DNA of 6,066 nucleotides, from contig CABUEI010000075.1 of the NCBI GenBank assembly GCA_902490585.1, forward strand, positions 1 to 6,066, given 5' to 3'. Source of the DNA: an uncultured Oscillospiraceae bacterium (GTDB taxonomy: Bacteria; Bacillota; Clostridia; Oscillospirales; Ruminococcaceae). Below, in pieces: positions 5,014-6,066 of this stretch. A model generated the notes under the pieces. The model was not told the origin of the DNA, did no database searches, and saw only the letters and a program-made list of their open reading frames with translations. The translations under genes were made by a program, and so were the position numbers. The stretch's first letter is position 1. Every line of letters begins with the position of its first letter.

Positions 5014-6066
5014 TTAACAAAGGCACTCTCTTACCGTATCGGCAATAAGATTTGTCCAGTAATCGACTTCCTTTTCGTCTTTTCCCTCTATCATTACTCT
5101 GACAAGCGGCTCTGTTCCGCTTTCTCTGACAAGTATTCTGCCGTTTTCGCCCATAGCCTTTTCTGCCTGTGCGATAACATCGGTTATCTTTTCCGTCTTA
5201 TCCCAAAGTCCCTTTTTATCTTCAGTGATCTTTACATTTACAAGAAGCTGAGGGAAATCGGGAATATCCTGTACCAGCTGTGACAGCGGACGCTTGCACT
5301 TTGACAGCAGTTCAAGGGTCTGTGCCGCTGTCAGCTGTCCGTCGCCTGTGGTTGCATGGTCGAGGAAAATAATGTGACCCGACTGCTCACCGCCGATATT
5401 ATAACCGCTGTTCAGCATTTCTTCAAGAACATAACGGTCACCGACCTTGGTGCATACAGTATCAATCTTATTTTCATTCATGAAACGATGGAAACCGAGA
5501 TTGCTCATAACAGTGACTACCGCCGCATTGTTTTTAAGCGTACCCATTTCTTTCATATAACGTGAAAGGATAGCGATAAGCTTATCGCCGTCTATTATAT
5601 TGCCCTTTTCGTCTACCGCAAGGCATCTGTCGGCATCACCGTCAAATGCAAAACCTATATCACAGCCACGTTTCTTAACGAGATCCACAAGCTGTTCCAT
5701 GTGTGTTGAACCGCAATTGTCATTTATGTTAAGACCGTTGGGCTCGTTATTTATATAGATGAACTCTGCACCGAATTTAAAGAAAAGCGATTCAGCAGTT
5801 GCGCTTGCACTGCCGTTTGCACAGTCGATAGCGACAAGAAGTCCGTGGAACTTTCCGTCTACCGTTGACTGTATATGCTCATTATACTCGCTTACAGCAC
5901 CGTACATTGTCTTTACTCTGCCGACATCTCCGCCGTCAACAAGTTCCATCTTTTCGGGAGTATCGAGTATAAGTGCTTCGATCTCGTTTTCTACATCATC
6001 GGGGAGTTTGAAACCTGTCGATGAGAACAGCTTTATACCGTTGTACTCAACACTGTTGTGCGATGC
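5014..6066 (-). CDS. glmM: Phosphoglucosamine mutase GlmM, 3' part (5' end beyond the right edge)
   Basis: GlmM interconverts glucosamine-6-phosphate and glucosamine-1-phosphate, feeding UDP-GlcNAc for peptidoglycan. The frame is open to the last base of the window, giving 350 residues of a protein expected to be about 450. The first visible residues, ASHNSVEYNGIKLF, are the phosphoserine loop, so the catalytic Ser is fragment residue 2; the position after SHN is Ser where Pro is usual. The Mg-binding loop DGDADR is at fragment residues 142-147, the sugar-specificity loop GGEQSGH at 225-231, and the phosphate-binding loop RESGTEPLVRVM at 314-325. GEQSGH and the overall length favour GlmM over phosphomannomutase/phosphoglucomutase, though a related phosphohexomutase is not excluded. 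An ATG at 5949 is internal to the domain and is not the start. The gene is followed 16 bases later by the 113-codon gene. Confidence 0.94.
   Translation of the reverse strand, partial: ASHNSVEYNGIKLFSSTGFKLPDDVENEIEALILDTPEKMELVDGGDVGRVKTMYGAVSEYNEHIQSTVDGKFHGLLVAIDCANGSASATAESLFFKFGAEFIYINNEPNGLNINDNCGSTHMEQLVDLVKKRGCDIGFAFDGDADRCLAVDEKGNIIDGDKLIAILSRYMKEMGTLKNNAAVVTVMSNLGFHRFMNENKIDTVCTKVGDRYVLEEMLNSGYNIGGEQSGHIIFLDHATTGDGQLTAAQTLELLSKCKRPLSQLVQDIPDFPQLLVNVKITEDKKGLWDKTEKITDVIAQAEKAMGENGRILVRESGTEPLVRVMIEGKDEKEVDYWTNLIADTVRECLC

Noticed and set aside
5947..5949. ATG at 5949 as the start of a 311-residue GlmM
   Set aside because: The frame continues upstream to the window edge and encodes the conserved phosphoserine loop (ASHN...NGIKLF), so this Met is internal and the gene is simply cut by the window.

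Overview
All eight genes in this window lie on the minus strand and are packed tightly. Gaps run from 3 to 26 bases and one pair overlaps by 7 bases, so the window reads as one stretch of a co-transcribed cluster (transcription runs from high to low coordinates). It has no free intergenic space, no RNA gene, no mobile element and no CRISPR array. The organism is most likely a gut-type Clostridia member of the Bacillota (Ruminococcaceae/Oscillospiraceae-like). The grounds are strong AAGGAG/AAGGTGA ribosome binding sites, TTG starts, an ecfA1-ecfA2-ecfT-truA block, moderate GC, and two small family proteins that I recall mainly from Clostridia. This assignment is inference; no marker gene fixes the species.

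In transcription order: (1) the 3' three-quarters of glmM, phosphoglucosamine mutase, cut by the window edge exactly at its phosphoserine loop; (2) a 113-residue conserved protein of unknown function that resembles the DUF6054 family; (3) a class I SAM-dependent methyltransferase of the RlmI/RlmK-like type (DPPSYG motif), starting at TTG; (4) ecfA1 and (5) ecfA2, the two ATPases of an energy-coupling-factor vitamin/metal transporter, with ecfA1 best started at an internal TTG that has a strong ribosome binding site; (6) ecfT, the transmembrane coupling subunit; (7) truA, tRNA pseudouridine synthase I; (8) the N-terminal 138 codons of a single-pass membrane protein that resembles the DUF5711 family and runs off the left edge.

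Functionally this is a housekeeping cluster. GlmM makes glucosamine-1-phosphate for peptidoglycan precursors. EcfA1A2T form the energising module shared by many substrate-binding S components, none of which is encoded here. TruA and probably the methyltransferase modify RNA. In many Firmicutes ecfA1A2T-truA sits directly after rpoA-rplQ; here it sits downstream of glmM and a methyltransferase instead, which is the main contextual oddity. I found no evidence of a new defence, mobile or regulatory system. The least understood parts are the two small or partial proteins of unknown function.
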